Positions 48,366 through 57,716 of a stretch of DNA of 64,000 bases are shown piece by piece. Each line of letters begins with the position of its first letter. Within the stretch, counting starts at the first letter, position 1. This DNA is from an uncultured archaeon (GTDB lineage Archaea; Nanobdellota; Nanobdellia; Pacearchaeales; GW2011-AR1): contig CABMGO010000003.1 in the NCBI GenBank assembly GCA_902385655.1, positions 48,456 to 112,455 on the forward strand, given 5' to 3'. Position numbers and translations under genes: made by a program. The notes below the pieces were generated by a model. It had not been told where the DNA came from, searched no databases, and was given only the letters and a program-made list of their open reading frames with translations.

Positions 48366-48668
48366 ATGGAACACAAACTGATTTCAAAAACAAATAATCC
48401 TTACATGGGAAGAGAAGAAGTTAAGTTAGTTTTAACTGCTGAGAAAAACCCTAGTGTAAAAGAAGTTGTTGAAGTTTTAAAGAGCGATGAAGGATTGACA
48501 GTTGTTAAGGCGATAAAAAGCTCATTTGGAAGTAATAAATTTGAGGTTGAGGCATTTGTTTATGCAAGCAAAGAAGCAAAAGACAAAACTGAGACAATCC
48601 CAAGAAAAGTTAGAAAAAAATTAGCTGAGGAGGCAAAGAAAGCGGCTGAGGCTGCTAAATCACAGTAA
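48366..48668 (+). CDS. rps24e: 30S ribosomal protein S24e
   Basis: NNPYMGREEVKLVL..., FVYASKEAKDKTE. Confidence 0.88.
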   Translation: MEHKLISKTNNPYMGREEVKLVLTAEKNPSVKEVVEVLKSDEGLTVVKAIKSSFGSNKFEVEAFVYASKEAKDKTETIPRKVRKKLAEEAKKAAEAAKSQ

Positions 48669-48729
48669 AGATAGTATGGCACCTCCTGGTGCTAGAACCC
48701 TTTCGAAATAAATAAACAAAAATAGCGAA

Positions 48730-48936
48730 ATGGCAATTAAATCAAAAATCAAAGGAAAAAAGAAAAAGAAGAACTATCCTACTTCTAAGAAATATACCAA
48801 GTATAAAATTGAAGGTGGAAAATTGGTTAGAGAAAAATACTGCCCAAGATGTGGACCAGGAACTTTCTTGATGATCGCTGACAATAGAAACTATTGTGGA
48901 AGATGTCATTATACTGAGTTTAATCAGAAGAAATAA
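48730..48936 (+). CDS. rps27ae: 30S ribosomal protein S27ae
   Basis: KYCPRCGPGTFLMIADNRNYCGRCHYTEF. Confidence 0.88.
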   Translation: MAIKSKIKGKKKKKNYPTSKKYTKYKIEGGKLVREKYCPRCGPGTFLMIADNRNYCGRCHYTEFNQKK

Positions 48937-48990
48937 TTCTTTAGACTGTACTACAACAATACTTAAAAGTGAACTATTTTCTAATGTCTC

Positions 48991-49338
48991 ATGGAACAAC
49001 TTCAGGTTTATTTGTATGAACAAACTAGAGACAGACTTAAAGAACTTAAGAGGCAAATAACGAAGACAAAGAAAGCATTGGGAAGAGTAGAACATCTTAA
49101 TATTGAGCATGCTGAATATCGAGTTAATCTAATATCGCAGTGGGAAGCTCAAGGCGGAAAAAGTACTTCCACAGCACATATTGGCTCTTTGGAGGGAGCG
49201 ATAAGAGCTGCTGAAGATGAATTTAAGAGAGAAAATGGTTCTCAAGATGTTCGTGCAAGATATTCTGTAGAAGTAACTGTTGGAAAAGATGTTTACTCAA
49301 TTCCGGAAAAATATTGGCAAAGATATGTTAGTAAATAA
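48991..49338 (+). CDS. hypothetical coiled-coil protein
   Basis: 115 aa ORF. Confidence 0.6.
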   Translation: MEQLQVYLYEQTRDRLKELKRQITKTKKALGRVEHLNIEHAEYRVNLISQWEAQGGKSTSTAHIGSLEGAIRAAEDEFKRENGSQDVRARYSVEVTVGKDVYSIPEKYWQRYVSK

Positions 49339-49359
49339 AAAATCTCTTAAAATTATTGA

Positions 49360-49578
49360 TTATTTCTCAGAAGGTTTGTCAGAAACAAGTCCTGATTCCT
49401 TATGTCTTACTAATCCAAATCCAGGTTTAAGTGCCCCAATTCTTACGAGAGAAGCAGTGTTTGTCTCAATATGATATTGAGCAACTCTTGATTCAAAATC
49501 ACTAACAGACCCAGATGAAGCAGAGTCATACGTCGGGCTAGGGGTTCTTCCATTTCCAGTGTAAGCAGTTATAGTCAT
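49360..49578 (-). CDS. hypothetical small protein
   Basis: 72 aa ORF. Confidence 0.45.
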   Translation of the reverse strand: MTITAYTGNGRTPSPTYDSASSGSVSDFESRVAQYHIETNTASLVRIGALKPGFGLVRHKESGLVSDKPSEK

Positions 49579-49681
49579 TTTGTAAATAAAATCTAAAGAT
49601 TTAGATATATTTGGTTTAGAACTAGCCTTTTTAAACCTTTGGATTTTTTGCTATTGGCTAGGTACGAATAAAAAAGGACTT

Positions 49682-50251
49682 TTAGAAGTTATCTATATTA
49701 GAAACTTGCTGGCTACTCATTCCAAAGGAAAAACCAATAGCTTTCATTTGTTTTTCGTCTAAAAGTTCTGACTCGTTTCTTGCAAAGGTTGCAAATTTAA
49801 GATCTATTTTAGATTTTCTGCATATAACAACATTTTGAATTAGTCTTGAAATTGCAATTGCTTTTTTCTTTCCTGAAAGAGAATTTATCCAGTTCAAGTC
49901 TTCAACAATTTGAATATTTTTCTTCTTCGCAGCTTCTGCCATTACATGATTAAATCCTGACGTTCGCTGTTTTAAGTTGTCTTTCCCGTCGTTATTTTCT
50001 GGAGAAACTAGACAATCAATTTTAAGAGTCTCTATTGCTCTTCTGTTAAATTCATCTGAAAATCCGTAGACTGCAATTTTCTTACTCTTAGCCTTCGCTC
50101 TAATTACTTCAACTATTCTTCTTGCTTCTTTTTCATTTCCATTTGTTTCAATTAAAAATCCATCGAAATCAAAATCCGTTAAGTCTTCTTTTCTTCTAAT
50201 TAGTTTAAAATATAAACTTCCTTCGTGCTTGAATAATGTTATGTCTTTCAT
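49682..50251 (-). CDS. rnp3: RNase P protein component 3 (Rpp30-like)
   Basis: PHP-like small protein ending RNESELLDEKQMKAIGFSFGMSSQQV; location after S27ae region. Confidence 0.7.
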   Translation of the reverse strand: MKDITLFKHEGSLYFKLIRRKEDLTDFDFDGFLIETNGNEKEARRIVEVIRAKAKSKKIAVYGFSDEFNRRAIETLKIDCLVSPENNDGKDNLKQRTSGFNHVMAEAAKKKNIQIVEDLNWINSLSGKKKAIAISRLIQNVVICRKSKIDLKFATFARNESELLDEKQMKAIGFSFGMSSQQVSNIDNF

Positions 50252-50297
50252 TTATGTATAGGGATTAAGAATGTTATAAGGGTTTTGGTCGGAAATT

Positions 50298-50353
50298 ACT
50301 CTAGTCCTGCATGAAAAACCTTCTATCCTCCAGAGTCCTTCCATGCGGAAGGA
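50298..50353 (+). repeat. Family-1 structured repeat, singleton
   Basis: ACTCTAG/CCAGAGT (50298-50304/50330-50336), then TCCTTCC-ATGC-GGAAGGA (50336-50353). Confidence 0.7.
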
Positions 50354-50380
50354 AAAAAAATAGGTTTGTCAAAATATTTT

Positions 50381-50767
50381 TTATTCAGTTGTGGAGAAGT
50401 TTCTAAAGAAGTTATCTAATTTTGGATCTAGCGAGTAATATGCTCGAACAGTACAGATACGACTATCCCAAAAAATGGTTTTTTCTCCTACTGTTTCACG
50501 ATTAAATATATCCCTTCTACGTGGATAAATAAAATAGGTCGTATAAATTGGATCATCGTCTTCTTCTGAATCTCCTCTTGCCCAGGACGAATGATATGTT
50601 TCATATGTATATCCTTGCTTGTATAATCTATCATGAAGTTTAGAGAGATTATTTCTGAACTCTCTTGAACTAATATTTACAAAAGAGTAATCTCTAAAAT
50701 CAACTTCAAGACTGCTTCGACCATAGACCCCTAACTTGCCACATTTTCCTTCGTTTACTTGTCTCAT
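50381..50767 (-). CDS. hypothetical protein
   Basis: 128 aa ORF overlapping the preceding stop codon. Confidence 0.55.
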   Translation of the reverse strand: MRQVNEGKCGKLGVYGRSSLEVDFRDYSFVNISSREFRNNLSKLHDRLYKQGYTYETYHSSWARGDSEEDDDPIYTTYFIYPRRRDIFNRETVGEKTIFWDSRICTVRAYYSLDPKLDNFFRNFSTTE

Positions 50768-51039
50768 TTTTTTTCCGAATAGATTTCACGTTTTTCGAGG
50801 AGATAGATTTTTGAAATGTCTTCATAATGTACACAAGTATCGAAATCCTCATCTGAACCTCCATCAAATCCATATGTAGGAACTTCTTGGAGCCAAAAGA
50901 GACTGTTACCTCCTGCCATAGACTCTTGCCACTCCTTACGTAATATACCAATAGTTTGTTTTCCGTTTTTTCTTTCAACGACTAAAGCAGAATTTTCAGG
51001 TAAACTAGTTAAGATTTTTACTAAATCTTTTTTACTCAT
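50764..51039 (-). CDS. hypothetical protein
   Basis: 91 aa ORF; strong SD GAAAGGAGGTG upstream. Confidence 0.6.
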   Translation of the reverse strand: MSKKDLVKILTSLPENSALVVERKNGKQTIGILRKEWQESMAGGNSLFWLQEVPTYGFDGGSDEDFDTCVHYEDISKIYLLEKREIYSEKK

Positions 51040-51274
51040 TCTATTTTTACACCTCCTTTCAAAACAATTAATATGAATTGAAGGGCATAATCACTAAAAA
51101 TTTTCTTAGAATTATTTTTTATTTCTGTAGGCATCTCATGGCCCTTGATTTGTCTATAAAATCAGTTTAAAAACCTTTTCAATGCTGTTTCTCTTAGGTA
51201 GTAACACTAGAAACGTTTAAAAATGAAGAACTATTTTGATTGTATGTCCAATTTAAGGACAATTAGAGAGTTTT

Positions 51275-51751
51275 ATGAGATTTCACAGCGAAAGTATAGG
51301 TATTGAAAGAACAGCTGAAGGTTCTAGCCATAGCTATGATCATTTTATAGAACGAAGTAAAACAGGAAATTCAGATTTTGATAGATATCTTACTGCATAC
51401 GCATGTGCTGCGGATAGTCTTCGTAAGAATCCTCAAGACCCATATACTATGCAAGAAGCAGAAAGATTTCTAAGACGTCATGCGGAGGTTTCCTACAAAG
51501 AATTTGTAGACAGATGTCACCCAGAAAGGATAGAAGCTGAATCTTATGGTCTTCTTCAGAAAGGCAAGTTAAGAAGGGATTTATTCGAAAGAAGAGCTTT
51601 ACTATACTTATGTGCTCTTGAAATATTTGAAGAAGAGGGCGGAAATATTGAAGAGATCCTCGAAAGGATTAGAAAATCTAAAACTCCTCCTATAAAGAAT
51701 TCTAGACAGGAACCAACATTTGAAGCAATTTACAAATTGCTAAAAAGATAG
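51275..51751 (+). CDS. hypothetical protein
   Basis: 158 aa ORF. Confidence 0.6.
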   Translation: MRFHSESIGIERTAEGSSHSYDHFIERSKTGNSDFDRYLTAYACAADSLRKNPQDPYTMQEAERFLRRHAEVSYKEFVDRCHPERIEAESYGLLQKGKLRRDLFERRALLYLCALEIFEEEGGNIEEILERIRKSKTPPIKNSRQEPTFEAIYKLLKR

Positions 51752-51759
51752 ATTTAGTT

Positions 51760-52782
51760 TTAGTGAGAATATTGTGAGTTAAATCTTGCTCCGCCCTTAA
51801 CTTCTTTTAGTCCAACATTTTGAATTGCAAATTTAAAAGCTTCTAAAGATTGCTTGACAAATGTATCTGGTTCCGGCGGGCCATTTAAATCTGGCAGAAG
51901 TTTAGCATAATGGCCCGAGTCTGCATTATACTCTGAAACTAGACCCTTAATAATTTTTAATTCTCCAGAACCATAAACACCCCTTCCTCTAGCTAGAGTT
52001 GAGTGAGGCAGATAGGTTCTCCTCCTGTCTTTTTTTCCCATAGACTTATCTTTTTCCAAATGAGAGGGCATCTGATACATATCATGCAAAATTTGTGTTC
52101 TGTCTCCGATAATAAAATTCCCTGCCTGATCTACTACCCAAATATATTCTCCATCTGCCAGTTCGTTGAAATGAACTAACTTTCCTGCGCGAGGATTTAG
52201 CCAAGTTTTTGGAGAAAGAAGTTCTCTTTTCAACACGTGACTTTTAACATCAATTACTCTTCCTCCGCCTGCTGCATGAGGCTCATGAAATTGAGATGCA
52301 TAATCTTTTCTTCGATTAACTAACTCGCCTTTTACTGCTGATCTAGACAAATGTGTGTCTTCTTTCACATAAGGAAGAATAAGTCCTTTCCCAGTCACTG
52401 CCTTTTCTATTCTTTCTTGTAAAAGTGTTCTTTTTGACGTAGGGTCTTGCATTTCATCATTAAGATACCTCACCCCTACTTTTGCTTCTCTGTCTGAAGG
52501 TTCACTATCGGGCGTAACTTCGTAAATATTCCATTTTCTCTTTTTTGCTATCTTCAAAATGACTGGATTTGAATCCTCTAATGAATTCTCCAAATTTGAC
52601 TGTATAAAGAGTCCGCCCCCAGCTACAAATAGCGAAATACCAACTAAAAATTTCCAAAAACCCAAAATAGACATAGACTCGCTTAAGATTGTAAAACCGG
52701 TAATAGCTACCAAGGATTTTTGAAAGATAATCGCTAGGCCTGCTAAAGAAAGCATTAAACTTAATGTCATCTTTTTACTCAT
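51760..52782 (-). CDS. hypothetical protein with N-terminal TM segments
   Basis: 340 aa ORF. Confidence 0.7.
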   Translation of the reverse strand: MSKKMTLSLMLSLAGLAIIFQKSLVAITGFTILSESMSILGFWKFLVGISLFVAGGGLFIQSNLENSLEDSNPVILKIAKKRKWNIYEVTPDSEPSDREAKVGVRYLNDEMQDPTSKRTLLQERIEKAVTGKGLILPYVKEDTHLSRSAVKGELVNRRKDYASQFHEPHAAGGGRVIDVKSHVLKRELLSPKTWLNPRAGKLVHFNELADGEYIWVVDQAGNFIIGDRTQILHDMYQMPSHLEKDKSMGKKDRRRTYLPHSTLARGRGVYGSGELKIIKGLVSEYNADSGHYAKLLPDLNGPPEPDTFVKQSLEAFKFAIQNVGLKEVKGGARFNSQYSH

Positions 52783-52812
52783 GTTTCTTGAAGAAAAATT
52801 CTGTTTAAATAT

Positions 52813-53496
52813 TTATTCTATTATTGTTCCAATAAAATATTTTCCTGAAAGAAAATTGTCAAATTGTTTCATGTCTTTCCCAATAATTACTGTTTTTATT
52901 TTGTGTTTTTTTATAATTCTCATTGCAGAATGGTCTACTGGTGCATGCATGCCCGGTTTTGATGGAATTGCCATTACAATTTTATTGAACTCTTCAATTG
53001 TTGTTCTAGGAATGAACTTTGCATTTTTATTTTCTTTCGGATTTGAATCATATAGGCCTTTGACATTTGTTAAATTCAGAAAATTTGTTTTTAGTTCATG
53101 TGCGAGTTTGACTGCATTTGTGTCTGAAGTTTGGTCCGGAGCGTAGCGGAGGCCACCGCAAAAAACGATATCGTTTTTTTCTAAAAGATTTTTGACATGT
53201 TTAATATCTTGAGGTATTCCTGAAGTAGGATCTTTGCCGAAGAAATATGCCAAAAATCGAGCATTTAATCTTGTTACAGAAATTCCGATTAAACTTTGCA
53301 GATAGTCATTTTTTCCATCCTTATTTAGGGCTGAAATATATTTTCTAGCAATACTCCCGCCACCACAAACAATTACAAACTTATATTTCTTCAAATGTTT
53401 ATTTATGACTGCTCTGAATTCTTTTAAAAATTCAATATCGATTTGATCTGGAACAATTAGACTACCGCCTAGAGAAAGAACTATCACCCTTTTCAT
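52813..53496 (-). CDS. pyrH: UMP kinase
   Basis: VIVLSLGGSLIVPDQIDIEFLKEFR, VCGGGSIARKYI. Confidence 0.9.
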   Translation of the reverse strand: MKRVIVLSLGGSLIVPDQIDIEFLKEFRAVINKHLKKYKFVIVCGGGSIARKYISALNKDGKNDYLQSLIGISVTRLNARFLAYFFGKDPTSGIPQDIKHVKNLLEKNDIVFCGGLRYAPDQTSDTNAVKLAHELKTNFLNLTNVKGLYDSNPKENKNAKFIPRTTIEEFNKIVMAIPSKPGMHAPVDHSAMRIIKKHKIKTVIIGKDMKQFDNFLSGKYFIGTIIE

Positions 53497-53575
53497 TTAA
53501 TTATTAGGAATAAGATGTTTATAAGTTTTGAGATTTTTATAAAAAATGAAATCACCTCTTTTTTAAAAATAAGGA

Positions 53576-54079
53576 TTAGTGAGCGTCGTCAGGATCTTTT
53601 GTTTCCCATTTCCAATCATGTCTTTTTACATAGGTTCTTGAATTTTTCATAAAGCTAAAAACAATTATTGCTCTTTCTTCGTGTGTACTGACTGGGCTGT
53701 AGAATGTTTCCCCTATCAATTCCATTCCAATGCCGCCATGTAATTTTGGAAGTCCATATGCTTTGACGCGACAATCTTCATCTATTCCTTCTTCGCCTCC
53801 CAAGATAAATGGATTAGCTGGCCACCAACTTGTATATCTTCCCTTAAGATGCAATTCTCTTCCTTCCTCGTCTCTAACAAAAATACCTCTTTCTCCTTTT
53901 TGAGAATATATTCCTAGGCGTGTTGTACAAAAAGGATGATGGTATATTGCAATTTTATCAAAAGGAGATACTGTAAGACGTCTACAAAAATTAATTTGTT
54001 TTCCTTCGTTCCTTAATTGTGTTTCTAAATTATCTCCACTATAGAGATTAGGAGCATTTGGTTCTATTCTTTCGTCCAT
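53576..54079 (-). CDS. hypothetical protein
   Basis: 167 aa ORF with SD GAAAGGAGGT upstream. Confidence 0.6.
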   Translation of the reverse strand: MDERIEPNAPNLYSGDNLETQLRNEGKQINFCRRLTVSPFDKIAIYHHPFCTTRLGIYSQKGERGIFVRDEEGRELHLKGRYTSWWPANPFILGGEEGIDEDCRVKAYGLPKLHGGIGMELIGETFYSPVSTHEERAIIVFSFMKNSRTYVKRHDWKWETKDPDDAH

Positions 54080-54122
54080 TTTCTTTTACCTCCTTTCAAA
54101 ATATTTTTATTTTTAGATCTCA

Positions 54123-54365
54123 TTACCAGTATCCTCTCCGTAGAGCTTCATATGTTTCGTGTTTAGTTCTTCCAGTTGCTGTTGCTAACCAAGGTGCGAC
54201 CATTCTTTCTGCATGAGTTGAGGTTGCTATTGGGCAAGGCCTTAGTCCTTCGTAATTTAGGATGTAAGCATGGCTATTTCCTTCTCTGATTCTTGCTCCT
54301 GCTTGCATTGCTAGTTTTACTAAGTCGTTTATTCTCAATCCGTCTCGTGTTTTATTTCCTGCCAT
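54123..54365 (-). CDS. hypothetical protein, remotely HicA-like
   Basis: Start moved to MAGNKTRDGLRINDLVKLAMQAGARIREGNSHAYILNYEG; single-domain HicA-like pattern only. Confidence 0.5.
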   Translation of the reverse strand: MAGNKTRDGLRINDLVKLAMQAGARIREGNSHAYILNYEGLRPCPIATSTHAERMVAPWLATATGRTKHETYEALRRGYW

Positions 54366-54422
54366 TTTTACTTTGTTTTTGTTTATCTTGTTATTTTGAG
54401 AAAAAAGCATAGATAAATTATT

Positions 54423-54442
54423 GTTGTAGTTAAGTCTACAAC
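54423..54442. promoter_or_regulatory. inverted repeat GTTGTAG-TTAAGT-CTACAAC, putative operator
   Basis: Perfect 7-bp arms in divergent promoter region. Confidence 0.6.
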
Positions 54443-54487
54443 ATATATTATAAAAATTTAAATAGACATTTGGGTTTGATGAATAAA

Positions 54488-55093
54488 ATGGTAAAACAAA
54501 AAATAATTTTAGCTTCAACAAGCCCTAGAAGAAAGGAGCTGGCTCAACAGATGGGCCTAGATTTCGAGATAGTACCTAGCAGTTACGAGGAAGATATGAC
54601 TCTGGACCTTTCCCCAAAAGAACTTGCCAAAACGCTCGCTTATGGAAAAGCTAAAGATGTGGCTGGAAAATTCGATGAAGGAATTGTCATCGGAATAGAT
54701 ACTTTTGTAGTCTTCAATGGAAAAAAATTAGGAAAACCAAAATCTAAACAACAGGCAATAGATATGCTAAAGAGTTTCTCTGGAAAAAGCCAAGAGGTTT
54801 ATTCAGGTATCGCTTTAATTGATTGCAAAACAAAAAAAGAAATTAAAGATTTTGAAGTCACGACATTGAAGTTCAGAAAAATGAATGATGAAGAAATTAA
54901 GAAATATGTCGAAACCGGCGAGCCAATGGACAAAGCAGGAGCTTATGCTGTGCAAGGTCTTAGTTCAATATTTATCGAAAAAGTAAATGGATGCTATCAG
55001 AATATTGTCGGATTTCCAATACATAAAATTTACCAGAGCCTTACAAAACTTGGAGTAGATATTTTCGAGTATGAAAGATGGCAAGCGAAGTAA
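54488..55093 (+). CDS. maf: Maf-family nucleotide pyrophosphatase
   Basis: IILASTSPRRKELAQQMGLDFEIVPSSYEED; start placed at MVKQK. Confidence 0.92.
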   Translation: MVKQKIILASTSPRRKELAQQMGLDFEIVPSSYEEDMTLDLSPKELAKTLAYGKAKDVAGKFDEGIVIGIDTFVVFNGKKLGKPKSKQQAIDMLKSFSGKSQEVYSGIALIDCKTKKEIKDFEVTTLKFRKMNDEEIKKYVETGEPMDKAGAYAVQGLSSIFIEKVNGCYQNIVGFPIHKIYQSLTKLGVDIFEYERWQAK

Positions 55094-55124
55094 AATTATT
55101 TTTAAACTAATTTTGTAAGAAAAA

Positions 55125-56021
55125 TTATGATCTTATTCTTTTTATTATATCTCTTAAACTTTCTTGAGCCAAGTTGCCGAATGATTCTTCCATGTTAAAT
55201 CTGCTTGCCCTTAATGTTCCTTCCATCCCTACTAGTAAATCTTTTGAAGGTAAATCTGAATCTGGATCTTCTAGTCCGCCCCAGTTTATTAGGACTCCGT
55301 ATCTCTTTGCTAGGCTATCCGTTAGATCCATTAAGCTTTGCTCTTCTTGCCTCGAAATTCCCTCGGATACTCCTTTTACAGTTCTTATCCTTGCGAACCT
55401 CACTTTTTGAGAAGACAAGTATCTAAAGAATTCTTCTGAACCAATTTGGCTTGCAGAGTCTCTTCTTACGGTTATGGAAGCACCAAATATCTTTTTATTT
55501 TCAGATAGTGTTTCAAAGGATTTAGTTACTCTTCTAAATGAGCCCGCCCCCCTGATTCTGTCATGGACCTCTTCCAATCCGTCCAAGCTGACCATGTATG
55601 CAAGATTATGATTCTGTTTTATTTCATCCTTAAGAGAAGGCAAGTAGTCTCCATTTGTGAAGACAAAGAATAGACTGAGGGGGTTTTTCCTTATTAGAGA
55701 GTATAGCTTATCTCGCGATATCGGCGCTAGAGGTTCTCCGCCAGCGAATCCTACGAATGGAATCTGTTCGTCTTTCGCTTGATTGACTGCCTTTTCAAGT
55801 AAGCTTTGTTCGATTACTGGCTTTTCCGTTTTTCTTTCGTTTGGAATGTAGCAGCCAGCGCATCTTCGGTTGCACCAGTAAGTCACTTCGATGCTCATAG
55901 AAATCGGTGCCCATGATCTTGAAGCTCTAGCCATTTCATATTTCGCTTTACTTAGCGCCAGTATTGCTAGGTCTTTGGCTTCAATGCCTGAGGCTATTCT
56001 AGTTATATCTCGGTAATTCAT
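55125..56021 (-). CDS. radical SAM protein
   Basis: VTYWCNRRCAGCY (CxxxCxxC), GFAGGEPL. Confidence 0.88.
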   Translation of the reverse strand: MNYRDITRIASGIEAKDLAILALSKAKYEMARASRSWAPISMSIEVTYWCNRRCAGCYIPNERKTEKPVIEQSLLEKAVNQAKDEQIPFVGFAGGEPLAPISRDKLYSLIRKNPLSLFFVFTNGDYLPSLKDEIKQNHNLAYMVSLDGLEEVHDRIRGAGSFRRVTKSFETLSENKKIFGASITVRRDSASQIGSEEFFRYLSSQKVRFARIRTVKGVSEGISRQEEQSLMDLTDSLAKRYGVLINWGGLEDPDSDLPSKDLLVGMEGTLRASRFNMEESFGNLAQESLRDIIKRIRS

Positions 56022-56028
56022 TTTCTAT

Positions 56029-56262
56029 TTAGGCGCTTACTAAGTCTGAGCAGAGCGGGCTTTCTCTTTGCACTTGTCTGATTTCAGCCAAGATGCTTTT
56101 GTAGAGCTGTCTTGCGTAGTCTAGCTGTTGTCTTCTGTCTAGGCCGTATTGTGTGTAGTGCTCTTCTAAGATCATCCACTGTCCTGCTTGATCCTCGATT
56201 CGCTTCATGCTTTCTACGCTGATTCCCAGTGTTGGTTTTTGCTCAGTTGTTTGTGTTTCCAT
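56029..56262 (-). CDS. small protein immediately upstream of radical SAM gene
   Basis: 77 aa; 7-nt gap to radical SAM gene; GGAGAC SD-like upstream. Confidence 0.6.
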   Translation of the reverse strand: METQTTEQKPTLGISVESMKRIEDQAGQWMILEEHYTQYGLDRRQQLDYARQLYKSILAEIRQVQRESPLCSDLVSA

Positions 56263-56322
56263 TTTATTTTGTCTCCTTGGATTTAGTTAATATTTTGTAG
56301 AAATTTTGATATATAGTTTTGT

Positions 56323-56342
56323 GTTGTAGTTAAATCCACAAC
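56323..56342. promoter_or_regulatory. inverted repeat GTTGTAG-TTAAAT-CCACAAC, putative operator
   Basis: Same length and sequence class as 54423-54442. Confidence 0.6.
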
Positions 56343-56377
56343 AATACCTTAAGTAATCTATTTTTAGATTAGTATTA

Positions 56378-56449
56378 ATGAGAAATCAAAACGAGCACGA
56401 CGCAATGAAGCAACCAGAAATGGAAACAAGAAGGAGAAATGAGAAATGA
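56378..56449 (+). CDS. 23 aa leader ORF MRNQNEHDAMKQPEMETRRRNEK
   Basis: Ends in ATGA overlap with the downstream gene start at 56446. Confidence 0.45.
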   Translation: MRNQNEHDAMKQPEMETRRRNEK

Positions 56450-56787
56450 GTAAAAATAAAATAACGGAACGAGAAGCTTACGATATTCTTTCAAGAAAAG
56501 GAATCTTTCCAAAATGGCTTGAAGAAGTTTTTGAAAGACAAGAACAAGAGAAAATTCCTGACGAAGATAGAAATTATTATGGAATTGAAGAGTTAATGAG
56601 GGATGAAAAATCTGGAGATGTCTTGATTAGCCTTAGGAATCATTACAGAGACTTTTCATATAGCAGGAATGCAGAAAGAAAGAGTGTTTCTATAGGACTT
56701 TATCGGATAAATTTAGAAAAAGACATAGCCGTAAAGATTGAAAGAATGGAAGTATCCGAAGATGGTTTAGCTGCAAAATTTTCATAA
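56446..56787 (+). CDS. hypothetical protein
   Basis: 113 aa ORF, first main gene of operon. Confidence 0.65.
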   Translation: MSKNKITEREAYDILSRKGIFPKWLEEVFERQEQEKIPDEDRNYYGIEELMRDEKSGDVLISLRNHYRDFSYSRNAERKSVSIGLYRINLEKDIAVKIERMEVSEDGLAAKFS

Positions 56788-56795
56788 ATGAAAAA

Positions 56796-57173
56796 ATGAA
56801 AGTTTTAATAGGAGACGATAGAGAACAAATAAGACTTGAATTAGCAAGAGAACTTACAATAAGGGGTCTTGAATCAGACTTAAAAGCAACTGCAGAAGAA
56901 ACAATCGAAGCTGCAAAAAAAGAAGATTACTATGCAATAATAACTGACTTAGAATATACTCCGGAGGGTGAAGAAGGTTATAGGGTTTTAGATGAAACTA
57001 GAAGCATGATCTCAATAAAAATTCTTTACACTGGAAAAAGGGGTTTTGAAACATTTGTAGGAGGAGTAGGGCACGGAGCAGATTATGTAATCCTTAAAAA
57101 AGATTTATCAGAATTATTAGAAATAATAGATAAAGATATTTGTCAAAAAATGAAAGGAGGTGAGACGAAATGA
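56796..57173 (+). CDS. response-regulator receiver-like protein
   Basis: MKVLIGDDREQIRLELARELTIRG, IITDLEY, ILYTGK: REC-like residues. Confidence 0.75.
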   Translation: MKVLIGDDREQIRLELARELTIRGLESDLKATAEETIEAAKKEDYYAIITDLEYTPEGEEGYRVLDETRSMISIKILYTGKRGFETFVGGVGHGADYVILKKDLSELLEIIDKDICQKMKGGETK

Positions 57174-57631
57174 ATGAAGAAATAACTGTGGAAAATTGGG
57201 AAATAATAAGTGGTTTTAAAGTCCCATCTAGTATGCAAAAAGCCATGACTGCAAACAAAAATTTGTCAGAAGAATATGGATATGGTCCGCTATATGACTT
57301 AGCTAGTTTTGCTATGAGAAAAATGGGTTCTAGTTCATGGAGCCGTTTTGAAAATAAACTCCTAAAGATTGGAACATTCTCGTTTAGTTTTCAGGATTTT
57401 ACTTATTGTGGCAGGTCTACAGTAACCGGCTTACTTTATGTGGCCAGAATCAAGGAGGAACTTCTAGAAGCTAGATTGATTGCTAATCATATATGTGAAG
57501 GCATACCCAGACATAGAGACTCAATTCACTACGATGTGAAAGAATTAGATAAAGATTTTGCTAGAGGAGAGATTTATAGGTCAGGATTTCCTGCAAGGAA
57601 ACTAGGTGAATTTGAAGTATCTATAAATTAA
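57170..57631 (+). CDS. hypothetical protein
   Basis: 153 aa; SD GAAAGGAGGTGA; ATGA overlap with receiver gene. Confidence 0.65.
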   Translation: MNEEITVENWEIISGFKVPSSMQKAMTANKNLSEEYGYGPLYDLASFAMRKMGSSSWSRFENKLLKIGTFSFSFQDFTYCGRSTVTGLLYVARIKEELLEARLIANHICEGIPRHRDSIHYDVKELDKDFARGEIYRSGFPARKLGEFEVSIN

Positions 57632-57651
57632 AATAAATCCGAATAGCCAGA

Positions 57652-57672
57652 TTGTAGTCTTAAAGTCCACAA
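57652..57672. promoter_or_regulatory. related inverted repeat TTGTAG-N9-CCACAA upstream of TATA of TrmB-like gene
   Basis: Arm sequences match sites at 54423 and 56323; spacer 3 nt longer. Confidence 0.5.
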
Positions 57673-57716
57673 CAGAAAGAAAGATATAAATAGTGAGGAC
57701 TATTGAGGTCAATGAT

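Noticed and set aside
53156-53180. Palindrome AAAACGATATCGTTTT
   Set aside because: Lies inside pyrH coding sequence and is explained by its codons
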